From: Candidatus Margulisiibacteriota bacterium
Lineage (GTDB): Bacteria; Margulisbacteria; Termititenacia; Termititenacales; Termititenacaceae
DNA length: 6,519 bases
Assembly (NCBI GenBank): GCA_031264205.1
Contig: JAISEH010000054.1
Coordinates: 1 to 6,519 of the forward strand
Reading direction: 5' to 3'
The notes beneath the pieces were generated by a model. That model did no database searches. It worked only from the letters and a program-made list of their open reading frames with translations, and was not told the origin of the DNA. Made by a program: the position numbers and the translations under genes. Every line of letters starts with the position of its first letter. Positions within the stretch are counted from its first letter, which is position 1. Positions 1 through 5,818 of the stretch are shown in pieces.

Positions 1-237
1 CCGGAAAACAAATTGGCCGGAATGCCGGTCAAACCGCTGCAACCGGAAAATGTGCTTGCAAACATGTCTGCTGCCAGAGCGCCATTGATGCCGGAAAACA
101 AATTGGCCGGAATGCCGGTCAAACCGCTGCAACCGGAAAATGTGCCAGCAAACATACATTGCACCGGAGCACCGCTAATGCCGGAAAATAAACTGGCCGG
201 TATACTACCGGTCAAACCGCTGCAACCGGAAAATGTG
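1..237 (-). repeat. Tandem 90-bp repeat encoding 30-residue leucine-rich units
   Basis: The segment 1-54 is repeated exactly at 91-144 and again, with a few changes and a 3-nt insertion, at 181-237. The period is 90 bp, i.e. 30 codons, so copy changes keep the reading frame. The intervening 36-nt parts (55-90 and 145-180) are diverged and encode the variable half of each unit (SGINGALAADMF versus SGISGAPVQCMF). The array reaches the left edge and probably continues. Exact identity over 54 bp suggests recent duplication or gene conversion. Confidence 0.93.
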
Positions 238-773
238 TAAGAAAACATATAATTATTACTTGTCGGTATATAATTACCTAGCAAAGCAACAAGATTACCG
301 GAAATCGCCAATAATCTGCTCTTATTGTAATAATAACTGTTATAGCCGTCACTGCTCTGACTGAAACCAAATCCCAGCGCTCCGCCGTTTTCTGCATTAT
401 ATGGTCCCGCAAAATATGTACTCCCGCCGATCCTTATGGTATAAATTGCGCTAGCTGAATATTCATGCGGCACACCGGCATAATTATTCGGAGAGTCTTT
501 ATAATTTTCCGTGCTTCCATCACCCCAACTAATATACAAATCGTTTACCGTATCGTTTCTAATCGGCAGAATAAATCGTTTATCAGTACCGCTGTTGATC
601 GTCAATTCCAAGCGCCAAGCCACCGGCATATCCCATGCGGGAGGCGGCACAACTGCCGGTGACGGAGTACTGCCGCCAGACCTGCCCCCGGATGATTGCG
701 CAGTCTTGCCGCAGCCAGCCATAAATATTCCCAGAAATAAAATTACTGAAAGCGCCGGAATCAATCTTGACAA
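1..773 (-). CDS. Surface lipoprotein with PKD-like domain and BspA-like leucine-rich repeats (3' end off the window)
   Basis: This frame is open from the TTG at 773 to the left edge (257 codons visible), with no stop in the window. From that TTG, residues 1-21 form a lipoprotein signal peptide: short basic start (SRL), hydrophobic core and lipobox MAGC with Cys21, so export and lipid anchoring are expected. A Gly/Ser/Pro linker follows (about 25-48). Residues about 54-120 look PKD-like: ISWGDGSTE, then HEYS and IYTIRIGG, the usual WGDG...HxY...YTxxI pattern. From about residue 178 come 30-residue repeats of the type GLTGIPANLFSGI..GA....MFA.TFSGCS, resembling BspA-like leucine-rich repeats. 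Function is inferred as surface binding or adhesion; no ligand can be named. The true start is uncertain: the only in-frame starts downstream of the CACAA array are TTG773 and TTG764, whereas the well-placed ATG at 898 is out of frame at the present repeat number. The gene lies downstream of the glycosyltransferase-like gene but has its own apparent promoter. Base composition is visibly more AT-rich at 241-600 than in the ATPase genes. Confidence 0.85.
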   Translation of the reverse strand, partial: MSRLIPALSVILFLGIFMAGCGKTAQSSGGRSGGSTPSPAVVPPPAWDMPVAWRLELTINSGTDKRFILPIRNDTVNDLYISWGDGSTENYKDSPNNYAGVPHEYSASAIYTIRIGGSTYFAGPYNAENGGALGFGFSQSSDGYNSYYYNKSRLLAISGNLVALLGNYIPTSNNYMFSYTFSGCSGLTGSIPASLFSGISGAPVQCMFAGTFSGCSGLTGIPANLFSGINGALAADMFASTFSGCSGLTGIPANLFS

Positions 774-789
774 AAAACTTCTTTTATGT

Positions 790-794
790 CCCCT
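790..794 (-). promoter_or_regulatory. Possible Shine-Dalgarno between array and lipoprotein TTG start
   Basis: AGGGG follows the array and overlaps the leader stop codon (TAA). It lies 16 nt before TTG773, which is longer than optimal; a weaker AAGAAG (783-778) is 4 nt before the TTG. This could allow low-level initiation or reinitiation of the lipoprotein when ATG898 is out of frame. Confidence 0.3.
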
Positions 795-898
795 TACATT
801 ATTAGTTGTGTTGTGTTGTGTTGTGTTGTGTTGTGTTGTGTTGTGTTGTGTTGTGTTGTGTTGTGTTGTGTTGTGTTGTGTTGTGTTGTGTTGTGCAT
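794..898 (-). CDS. Repeat-encoded leader reading frame; out-of-frame 5' part of the phase-variable lipoprotein gene
   Basis: ATG at 898 opens a 34-codon frame: Met, six copies of HNTTQ, then Leu-Ile-Met and TAA at 796-794. It has a Shine-Dalgarno (AAGGGAG, 915-909) 10 nt upstream and a promoter just before it, so translation from here is plausible. A free function for the peptide is unlikely. It is better read as the true start of the downstream lipoprotein in a shifted state: removing one CACAA unit (17) or adding two (20) fuses it in frame with AAT AAT GTA AGG and the signal peptide. With 19 copies the frame meets TAA TAA right after the array. In the present state, termination at 794 leaves the TTG773 start 20 nt downstream, so weak reinitiation is possible. 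Frame arithmetic is seen directly; the switching role is inferred. Confidence 0.6.
   Translation of the reverse strand: MHNTTQHNTTQHNTTQHNTTQHNTTQHNTTQLIM
806..895 (-). repeat. Pentanucleotide microsatellite, (CACAA)18 on the minus strand
   Basis: Eighteen perfect uninterrupted copies of TTGTG on the plus strand (CACAA on the minus strand) occupy 90 bp, flanked by ATTAG on the left and CATGTG on the right. The array is open in all three minus-strand frames and encodes repeating His-Asn-Thr-Thr-Gln. It sits immediately after an ATG with a ribosome binding site and 32 bp before the first in-frame start (TTG773) of the lipoprotein gene. Since 5 is not a multiple of 3, gain or loss of a unit shifts the frame. 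Pentamer arrays of this kind slip during replication and are used for phase variation, e.g. CTCTT in neisserial opa genes. Confidence 0.95.
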
Positions 899-908
899 GT
901 GCGTGCGG

Positions 909-915
909 CTCCCTT
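909..915 (-). promoter_or_regulatory. Shine-Dalgarno for ATG898
   Basis: AAGGGAG on the minus strand ends 10 nt before the ATG at 898. This is a stronger and better-placed site than anything before TTG773 and supports ATG898, ahead of the CACAA array, as the principal initiation site. Confidence 0.55.
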
Positions 916-934
916 ATGGGTAGTATCTCACAAT

Positions 935-943
935 ATTATAACA
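935..943 (-). promoter_or_regulatory. Extended -10 promoter for the lipoprotein gene
   Basis: Minus strand reads TGTTATAAT, a perfect TATAAT hexamer with the TGn extension. No good -35 box is seen 17 nt upstream (GGAGGC), as is common for extended -10 promoters. Transcription would start near 926-929, about 30 nt before ATG898, so the CACAA array is transcribed. The site lies about 40 nt after the stop codon of the glycosyltransferase-like gene, so read-through from the ATPase operon may add to it. Confidence 0.6.
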
Positions 944-981
944 TATTTACATCCAGAGCCTCCGTTTATCTTGCCGCCTGC

Positions 982-1734
982 TCAGAGTTTGTCCAGTTTG
1001 CACAGCACGCCGTACGGTGTCCAAAAACGGACAAAAGCTTTAAATTTCGTCCACCAATTCTCATTTGTGACGATCGTTTCCCCGTCTAGATATTGAATAA
1101 GCTCTGGATATTTCTGCGCCACCATAGCCCAAACGATCTGACATTCGGAAGTGCCAATCTCCAGCAAATCCCGATAAATTTCGTCAGTAAATTTCTGAAT
1201 TTGCGGATCTTGCGGCCGGTACAAAACCAAAGAAGTCCACGGCACCACAGTGGTTGTTTTATAACCCTGTTTTATTTTAGCCAGCACATACTCCAGCGTC
1301 TTATCGATAAAACGCGCGTATCTTTCCTGCGACAAAGAGGCGGATACTTCGCCCCAAATATTCGAGCGGCCATGCGGATGCTTTCTGACCACGATCGGCT
1401 TTTGCCCGACCGCCAGCAATGCGGCGATATGCCGCGGCTTCAATTCCACCTTGTGGTCAAAATAAATAATTTTCGCGCAGGTTTTAAGCGGCGGCGGACA
1501 ATCCACCCTCCGCAAAAACTGTAAAAACTTCACATATTTGGCCTGCAAACTGGAAACAGCGGCGTCCGCGCTCAACGGCAAATCCAAAAAAACGTATTGC
1601 CAGCCTTTGCTCTCTATTTCTCCGCGCAGAGCCGGATTATTTGTGAAAAAATAAGCTTCTTTTTGCGGCGCTCTGTACACCGACGCAAAATTTTGCCCGA
1701 GAATACAGCTAATCAGACAAGTATCGGCCATCAT
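982..1734 (-). CDS. Glycosyltransferase-like protein (TOD1/DUF616-like), last gene of the ATPase operon
   Basis: A 250-aa protein without signal peptide or membrane segment, so probably cytosolic. Its layout resembles the TOD1/MUCI70 (DUF616) glycosyltransferase-like family. It has an N-terminal strand with YFFTNN (28-33) and a GW turn (44-45), a central KIIYFDHKVEL stretch (88-98) where the family has its acidic WxDGN-like sugar-nucleotide region, RKHPHGRSNIW (117-127) matching the family's 'K.PHR..iy.E' segment, and a C-terminal TSECQIVWAMV (195-205) resembling 'RDQLSF.y..wk'. If correct, it transfers a sugar to a surface glycan; donor and acceptor are unknown. Its ATG (1734-1732) overlaps the atpD TAA by one base (TAATG) with GAGG just upstream, so translation is coupled; a second ATG at 1731 is an equally possible start. 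It has no known role in ATPase assembly. Family assignment is from remembered motif pattern only, and a divergent or unrelated nucleotide-sugar enzyme is possible. Confidence 0.6.
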   Translation of the reverse strand: MMADTCLISCILGQNFASVYRAPQKEAYFFTNNPALRGEIESKGWQYVFLDLPLSADAAVSSLQAKYVKFLQFLRRVDCPPPLKTCAKIIYFDHKVELKPRHIAALLAVGQKPIVVRKHPHGRSNIWGEVSASLSQERYARFIDKTLEYVLAKIKQGYKTTTVVPWTSLVLYRPQDPQIQKFTDEIYRDLLEIGTSECQIVWAMVAQKYPELIQYLDGETIVTNENWWTKFKAFVRFWTPYGVLCKLDKL

Positions 1735-2357
1735 TACCTCACTGCGATCAGGTCTTTGACTTTCATCAATTTTGTTCTTTCCGAGCGGTCGCGTTCTTCC
1801 AGTTTTAACACAATATCCTTGAGCGTTTCCTGCAGGGCCGGGATTAAATTGTATTCCAGCGCGTTGACGCGGCGGCGGGTTTTCTCGATCTCTTCGGCCA
1901 GCAGCTCGATCTTTTTCTCTGTCTGCGCCAGAAATAAAATCGCCGGAAAAACTTCACCGACAGCCCTGACCAAGCTGCGCGCCGCCAGTGGCGCGCTGGC
2001 CGGAGAGCCGCCGAGTTTCGGCTCGATCTTGCCGGCGTGTAAAACTGGAAATTTCACGCCAAACTGATTTTTTATTTCCACAGCCAGCGTGGTCTTGGCC
2101 GTGTTGCCCAGCAACGCTTCCTCCAGCGCATAAGGATTGGCGCCAGCCTGCGCCTGATAAAATTTGGCGTACACCCTGTCTAAATCTTGGTTCATCTTTT
2201 CATACAGACCGCGCAGTTCTTTTAAAATGCGCATGAATTCCTGCATCAAACTTTCCTGTTTGTCCTTGAGCAATTTGTGTCCGCGCTGCGCGAACTGCAG
2301 GCGAGTTTTCAGCTTGAGCAATTCCATGCGATTGGGGTTGATATTTAGCTTAGCCAT
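1734..2357 (-). CDS. atpD: V/A-type ATP synthase subunit D (central rotor shaft)
   Basis: The 207-aa product has the usual length of V/A-ATPase subunit D, the antiparallel coiled-coil shaft that turns inside the A3B3 ring and, with F, passes torque to the membrane rotor. The N-terminal helix carries the family signature NPNRMELLKLKTRLQFAQRG followed by HKLLKDK (7-33). The C-terminal helix carries EEIEKTRRRVNALEYNLIP (155-173) and ends in basic LMKVKDLIAVR. The middle (about 75-135) is the variable globular part, rich in Ala/Gly. Start ATG is 2 nt after the atpB stop, with GAGG formed by the last atpB codons. The stop overlaps the ATG of the next gene. The protein acts at the cytosolic face of the membrane as part of V1/A1. 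Confidence 0.96.
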   Translation of the reverse strand: MAKLNINPNRMELLKLKTRLQFAQRGHKLLKDKQESLMQEFMRILKELRGLYEKMNQDLDRVYAKFYQAQAGANPYALEEALLGNTAKTTLAVEIKNQFGVKFPVLHAGKIEPKLGGSPASAPLAARSLVRAVGEVFPAILFLAQTEKKIELLAEEIEKTRRRVNALEYNLIPALQETLKDIVLKLEERDRSERTKLMKVKDLIAVR

Positions 2358-2359
2358 CT

Positions 2360-3727
2360 TTACCTCAAATATTTTTTTATTTGTTCAGGCTTCAAGCGTT
2401 TCAACTGCTCTTGCGGCAGGAGTTTAAATAATTCCCAACCGAGAGACAGCGTTTCCTCGATCGTCCGGTTTTCGTTCTCGCCCTGCCGGATAAATTTATC
2501 TTCAAATTCGCCGGCAAACGCGGAGAATTTCAAGTCGTCCTCGCTCAAAGCGGATTCGCCCAAGATCACCGCCAATTCTTTTGCTTCGCGACCGCGCGCG
2601 TACGCGGCGAACAACTGATTGGCCGCGTTGGCGTGATCTTCGCGTGTCTTGCCCTCGCCGATGCCTTTGTCGCGCAGGCGGGACAGCGATGGCAGTGGAT
2701 TGACCGGCGGATAAATGCCGCGCTGATGCAAAGCTCGATCTAGAATAATCTGCCCTTCGGTAATGTAGCCGGTCAGGTCCGGTATCGGGTGTGTCTTGTC
2801 GTCCTCGGGCATGGTCAAAATCGGCAGCAGGGTTATCGAGCCTTCTTTGCCCTGCAAACGTCCGGCGCGCTCGTACAGCGTGGACAGGTCGGTGTACAGA
2901 TAGCCGGGGAAACCGCGGCGGCCGGGGATTTCCTTGCGCGCGGCGGACACTTCGCGCAAACTCTCGCAGTACGCGGTGATGTCGGACAAAATGACCAGCA
3001 CATGATGTCCTTTTTCAAAAGCCAGATATTCCGCGGCGGTCAGCGCCAGTCGCGGCGTGGAAATTCTCTCGATAGCCGGATCATCGGCCAGATTGATAAA
3101 AAGCACCGCGCGGGAGATCGCTCCGGTGCGGCGAAAATCCTCCAGGAAAAATTCGGCTTCTTCATAGGTAATGCCCATCGCGCCAAAGACCACCGAAAAT
3201 TCCGCCTGGCTGTCGCCGACCACCTGCGCCTGACGCGCGATCTGCGCGGCCAGCCGCGCGTGCGGCAGACCGGAGCCGGAAAAAATCGGCAATTTCTGGC
3301 CGCGCACCAGAGTATTCAGGCCGTCGATAGTCGAAATGCCCGTTTGAATAAAATCGTTGGGATAATCGCGCGCCGTGGGGTTGATGGCGAGGCCGTTAAT
3401 GTCCAGTTTTTTCTCGGCGATAATTTCCGGCCCGCCGTCGCGCGCTTTGCCAGAGCCGTTGTACACACGACCGAGCATATCCGCGGACACCGGCAGCTCC
3501 ACGCCGCGCCCCAGGAAACGCACTGCGGCGTTTTGATCCAGGCCGGTCGTGCCTTCAAACATCTGCACCAGCGCCCAGTCTTGATGCACCTCCAGCACTT
3601 TGCCGCGCCGCGTCTCGCCGGACGGCGTCCGCACTTCGACCAATTCTTCGTAACCGGCCTGCTCCACGCCCTCGACCAAAATCAGCGGCCCGGAAATTTC
3701 CGTTACGGTTTTATATTCTTTTTGCAT
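2360..3727 (-). CDS. atpB: V/A-type ATP synthase subunit B (regulatory, non-catalytic)
   Basis: The 455-aa product matches the normal length of subunit B, which alternates with A in the cytosolic A3B3 hexamer and supplies residues to the catalytic interface. The N-terminal beta-barrel begins [18 protein letters not shown]. The central domain has the degenerate P-loop [18 protein letters not shown] (149-166), lacking GKT as is normal for this subunit, then [14 protein letters not shown] (181-194), [16 protein letters not shown] (246-261) and [23 protein letters not shown] (split: 268-278 and 279-290). [12 protein letters not shown] (346-357) contains Arg350, at the place of the arginine finger described for the Enterococcus hirae B subunit. 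The C-terminal helical domain ends KKYLR. Start ATG has a strong AAAGGAG 6 nt upstream and lies 13 nt after the atpA stop. Confidence 0.97.
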   Translation of the reverse strand: MQKEYKTVTEISGPLILVEGVEQAGYEELVEVRTPSGETRRGKVLEVHQDWALVQMFEGTTGLDQNAAVRFLGRGVELPVSADMLGRVYNGSGKARDGGPEIIAEKKLDINGLAINPTARDYPNDFIQTGISTIDGLNTLVRGQKLPIFSGSGLPHARLAAQIARQAQVVGDSQAEFSVVFGAMGITYEEAEFFLEDFRRTGAISRAVLFINLADDPAIERISTPRLALTAAEYLAFEKGHHVLVILSDITAYCESLREVSAARKEIPGRRGFPGYLYTDLSTLYERAGRLQGKEGSITLLPILTMPEDDKTHPIPDLTGYITEGQIILDRALHQRGIYPPVNPLPSLSRLRDKGIGEGKTREDHANAANQLFAAYARGREAKELAVILGESALSEDDLKFSAFAGEFEDKFIRQGENENRTIEETLSLGWELFKLLPQEQLKRLKPEQIKKYLR

Positions 3728-3740
3728 GACAAACTCCTTT

Positions 3741-5489
3741 CTACAATTCCCCGGCAGCCTGCGCGATTTCCTCCGGCAATTTTTCCAGCTCCGCCAGATC
3801 TTTTTCCGGCAGGTATTTCATGCGCGCGATTTTGGCGCGCACCGGCAATTTGAAAATCTGCGTCACGTCTTTGTTTTGCTGCAAAAGTTTTAAACCGGCC
3901 TGATAAAAAGCCAGCGCGGCTTTGAGCATCAAATACTGCTTGCGAAATGACGTGTAAGTATCCACCTCGTCAAAAGCGACTTGATGCAGATAGTCCTCGC
4001 GGATCGACCGCGCGGCTTCCAGTGTCAGCTGCTCGCGGCCGGACAGCGCGTCCATGCCGACCAGCTTGACCATTTCCTGCAGCTCGGATTCCTGCTGCAA
4101 CAGTCCGGCGACCTGCGTGCGCATCTGCGGCCAGTCCTCGTCAATTTCGTTTACGTAATACTGCTCCAGATTGTCGATGTAGAGCGAGTAACTTTTCAGC
4201 CAGTTGATCGCCGGAAAATGCCGCGCGTAAGCCAGCGCGGAGTCCAGCGCCCAAAAAACTTTAGCCACGCGCAAAGTGTTTTGCGTCACCGGCTCGGACA
4301 GGTCTCCACCCGGAGGCGACACCGCGCCGATCACGCTCAAAGTCCCTTCGCGTTTTTGCGCGCCCAGCGCGGTTACCCGTCCGGCGCGTTCGTAAAATTC
4401 CGCCAGACGCGAACCCAAATAAGCCGGGTAACCTTCTTCGCCGGGCATTTCTTCCAGACGGCCGGACATTTCGCGGAGAGCTTCCGCCCAGCGCGAAGTG
4501 GAGTCAGCCATCATCGCCACATTGTAGCCCATGTCGCGAAAATACTCGGCAATCGTAACGCCCGTGTACACCGACGCCTCACGCGCGGCCACCGGCATAT
4601 TGGAAGTATTGGCGATCAGCACCGTGCGCTGGATCAGCGACTCGCCGGTTTTCGGGTCATGCAGTTCGGGAAATTCCTGCAACACATCGGTCATTTCATT
4701 GCCGCGCTCGCCGCAACCGACGTAAACAATCAGGTCCGCGTCCGCCCATTTAGCCAGCTGATGCTGCACAACAGTTTTGCCGCTGCCAAAAGGCCCGGGT
4801 ATGCAGGCCGTGCCGCCTTTGGCAATCGGGAACAACGTGTCAATAATGCGTTGTCCGGTGATGAGTGGTTTGTCCGGCGGCAATTTACCGGCATGAGGCC
4901 GTTTCCGGCGGATCGGCCATTTTTGCAGCATGGCGATTTTTTCTTCCACGCCATTTTCACCGGCCACAACCGCAATAGTTTCGGTGATCTTAAATTCGCC
5001 GTTCTCGATGCTTTTTAACACGCCGCCTTTAGCCAGCGGCGGCAGCATGATCAAATGTTTGACCGCCGTTGTTTCCTGCACATAGCCCAGTGTGTCACCA
5101 GCGCACAGCGTATCACCGACCACAGCCGTCGGCACAAAACGCCATTTTTTCTCCAGATCCAGCGCTGGAATATCTATACCTTTGGCAATGAACGAGCCGC
5201 ATTGGTCTTTGATTCTTTCCAGCGGCCGCTGAATGCCGTCAAAAATAGTCGTGATCAGTCCGGGCGCCAGCAAGACCGAAAGCGGCTCGCCAGTGGACAC
5301 GACCGGTTCACCCGGCGTCAGTCCAGCGGTTTCTTCATACACCTGCACGGCCACGCTGTCCGGCTTGATCTCGATCACTTCGCCAATCAGCCGCCGCGCG
5401 CCGACCCGCACCACGTCGTACATTTTAACTTCGGCCAATCCGTCGGCGATCACCAGCGGCCCCGCGATTTTGACAATTTTTCCCGTCAT
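3741..5489 (-). CDS. atpA: V/A-type ATP synthase subunit A (catalytic)
   Basis: The 582-aa product is full length for the catalytic A subunit, which binds and hydrolyses (or makes) ATP in the cytosolic A3B3 head. The N-terminal barrel starts [16 protein letters not shown] (3-18). Residues about 115-190 form the extra 'non-homologous' region that distinguishes A subunits from F-type beta. Walker A is GPFGSGKT (232-239). The GER motif (260-262) carries the catalytic Glu261. The Walker B segment is [19 protein letters not shown] (322-340), with Asp329. [20 protein letters not shown] (346-365) and [12 protein letters not shown] (391-402) are family signatures, and the C-terminal part is helical. 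No intein is present, although some relatives carry one in this gene. Start ATG has AAGGAG 6 nt upstream. The gene lies 14 nt after atpF and 13 nt before atpB. Whether the enzyme moves H+ or Na+ cannot be told without the K subunit. Confidence 0.98.
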   Translation of the reverse strand: MTGKIVKIAGPLVIADGLAEVKMYDVVRVGARRLIGEVIEIKPDSVAVQVYEETAGLTPGEPVVSTGEPLSVLLAPGLITTIFDGIQRPLERIKDQCGSFIAKGIDIPALDLEKKWRFVPTAVVGDTLCAGDTLGYVQETTAVKHLIMLPPLAKGGVLKSIENGEFKITETIAVVAGENGVEEKIAMLQKWPIRRKRPHAGKLPPDKPLITGQRIIDTLFPIAKGGTACIPGPFGSGKTVVQHQLAKWADADLIVYVGCGERGNEMTDVLQEFPELHDPKTGESLIQRTVLIANTSNMPVAAREASVYTGVTIAEYFRDMGYNVAMMADSTSRWAEALREMSGRLEEMPGEEGYPAYLGSRLAEFYERAGRVTALGAQKREGTLSVIGAVSPPGGDLSEPVTQNTLRVAKVFWALDSALAYARHFPAINWLKSYSLYIDNLEQYYVNEIDEDWPQMRTQVAGLLQQESELQEMVKLVGMDALSGREQLTLEAARSIREDYLHQVAFDEVDTYTSFRKQYLMLKAALAFYQAGLKLLQQNKDVTQIFKLPVRAKIARMKYLPEKDLAELEKLPEEIAQAAGEL

Positions 5490-5503
5490 GTTCTGCTCCT
5501 TTT

Positions 5504-5818
5504 TTAGACCGCCCGTCCTACTGCTCTGGCCAGTGTGTTTTCCAGCCGGCGCAGACCGAGATTGGTTTGCGTTTTGTATTCCGGCAAAATAAACACCGCC
5601 GGCAGCGTCCGTCTTTTTATTTTTTCGATTTCCGGCAGCAAAGCCGCGGCTAATTTTTCCGCAATCAAGATCAAGCCTGTCGTCTCATCTCCAGCCAGTT
5701 CAGCCAGTAAATCACGGGCTTTGTCCGCGTCTTCCAGCTCGAAACAATTTACACCCAGCGCGCTAAATGGCTTGACGGTTTCGGCCGGTCCCAGCAAAGC
5801 GACTTTTTCTCTAGACAT
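5504..5818 (-). CDS. atpF: V/A-type ATP synthase subunit F (central stalk; NtpG in Enterococcus naming)
   Basis: The 104-aa product has the normal size of subunit F, a small Rossmann-like protein that binds subunit D in the rotor shaft and can modulate activity. The fold is visible as [18 protein letters not shown] (6-23), with the strand-loop start GP.. and [23 protein letters not shown] (48-67); and [11 protein letters not shown] (71-81), the conserved 'P.i..iP' strand. A short C-terminal helix ends RAVGRAV. ATG at 5818 lies inside the end of atpC (8-nt overlap) with GAGG 7 nt upstream, indicating translational coupling. Name follows the Thermus scheme; it is unrelated to F-type atpF (subunit b). 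Confidence 0.93.
   Translation of the reverse strand: MSREKVALLGPAETVKPFSALGVNCFELEDADKARDLLAELAGDETTGLILIAEKLAAALLPEIEKIKRRTLPAVFILPEYKTQTNLGLRRLENTLARAVGRAV

Noticed and set aside
197..211. Perfect inverted repeat CCGGTA-TAC-TACCGG as a terminator or operator
   Set aside because: It lies inside the lipoprotein coding region, has no following T-run, and arises from the 3-nt insertion in the first repeat unit.
1..237. CRISPR array
   Set aside because: The repeats are 54 bp with 36-bp partly similar intervals, in frame within a long coding region, and encode leucine-rich units.
13..240. Plus-strand frame encoding a KPLQPENV repeat
   Set aside because: It is the antisense shadow of the leucine-rich repeats; its periodicity follows from the 90-bp repeat, and the minus frame has a lipobox, PKD motif and recognisable repeats.
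909..920. Small hairpin CCC-ATAA-GGG covering the Shine-Dalgarno of ATG898
   Set aside because: The stem is only 3 GC pairs with mismatches beyond, too weak to claim regulation.
944..981. Rho-independent terminator after the glycosyltransferase-like gene
   Set aside because: Only a weak 4-bp GAGC/GCTC pairing is present, without a T-tract, so no terminator can be supported and read-through into the lipoprotein gene is possible.
806..1096. Plus-strand frames through the TTGTG array encoding Cys/Val/Leu-rich (CCVVL) repeats
   Set aside because: The array has no stops in any frame, so long frames arise by chance. These start at TTG inside the repeat, lack a ribosome binding site and overlap the end of the glycosyltransferase-like gene and the minus-strand promoter.
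3250..3285. Lack of a GKT P-loop in AtpB as a damaging mutation
   Set aside because: The B subunit of V/A-ATPases normally has a degenerate P-loop; the rest of the protein is intact and full length.
2789..5018. Long plus-strand frames opposite atpB and atpA
   Set aside because: The minus-strand genes are unmistakable ATPase subunits; the plus frames are rich in Arg/His/Gln, as is typical of antisense shadows of GC-rich genes.
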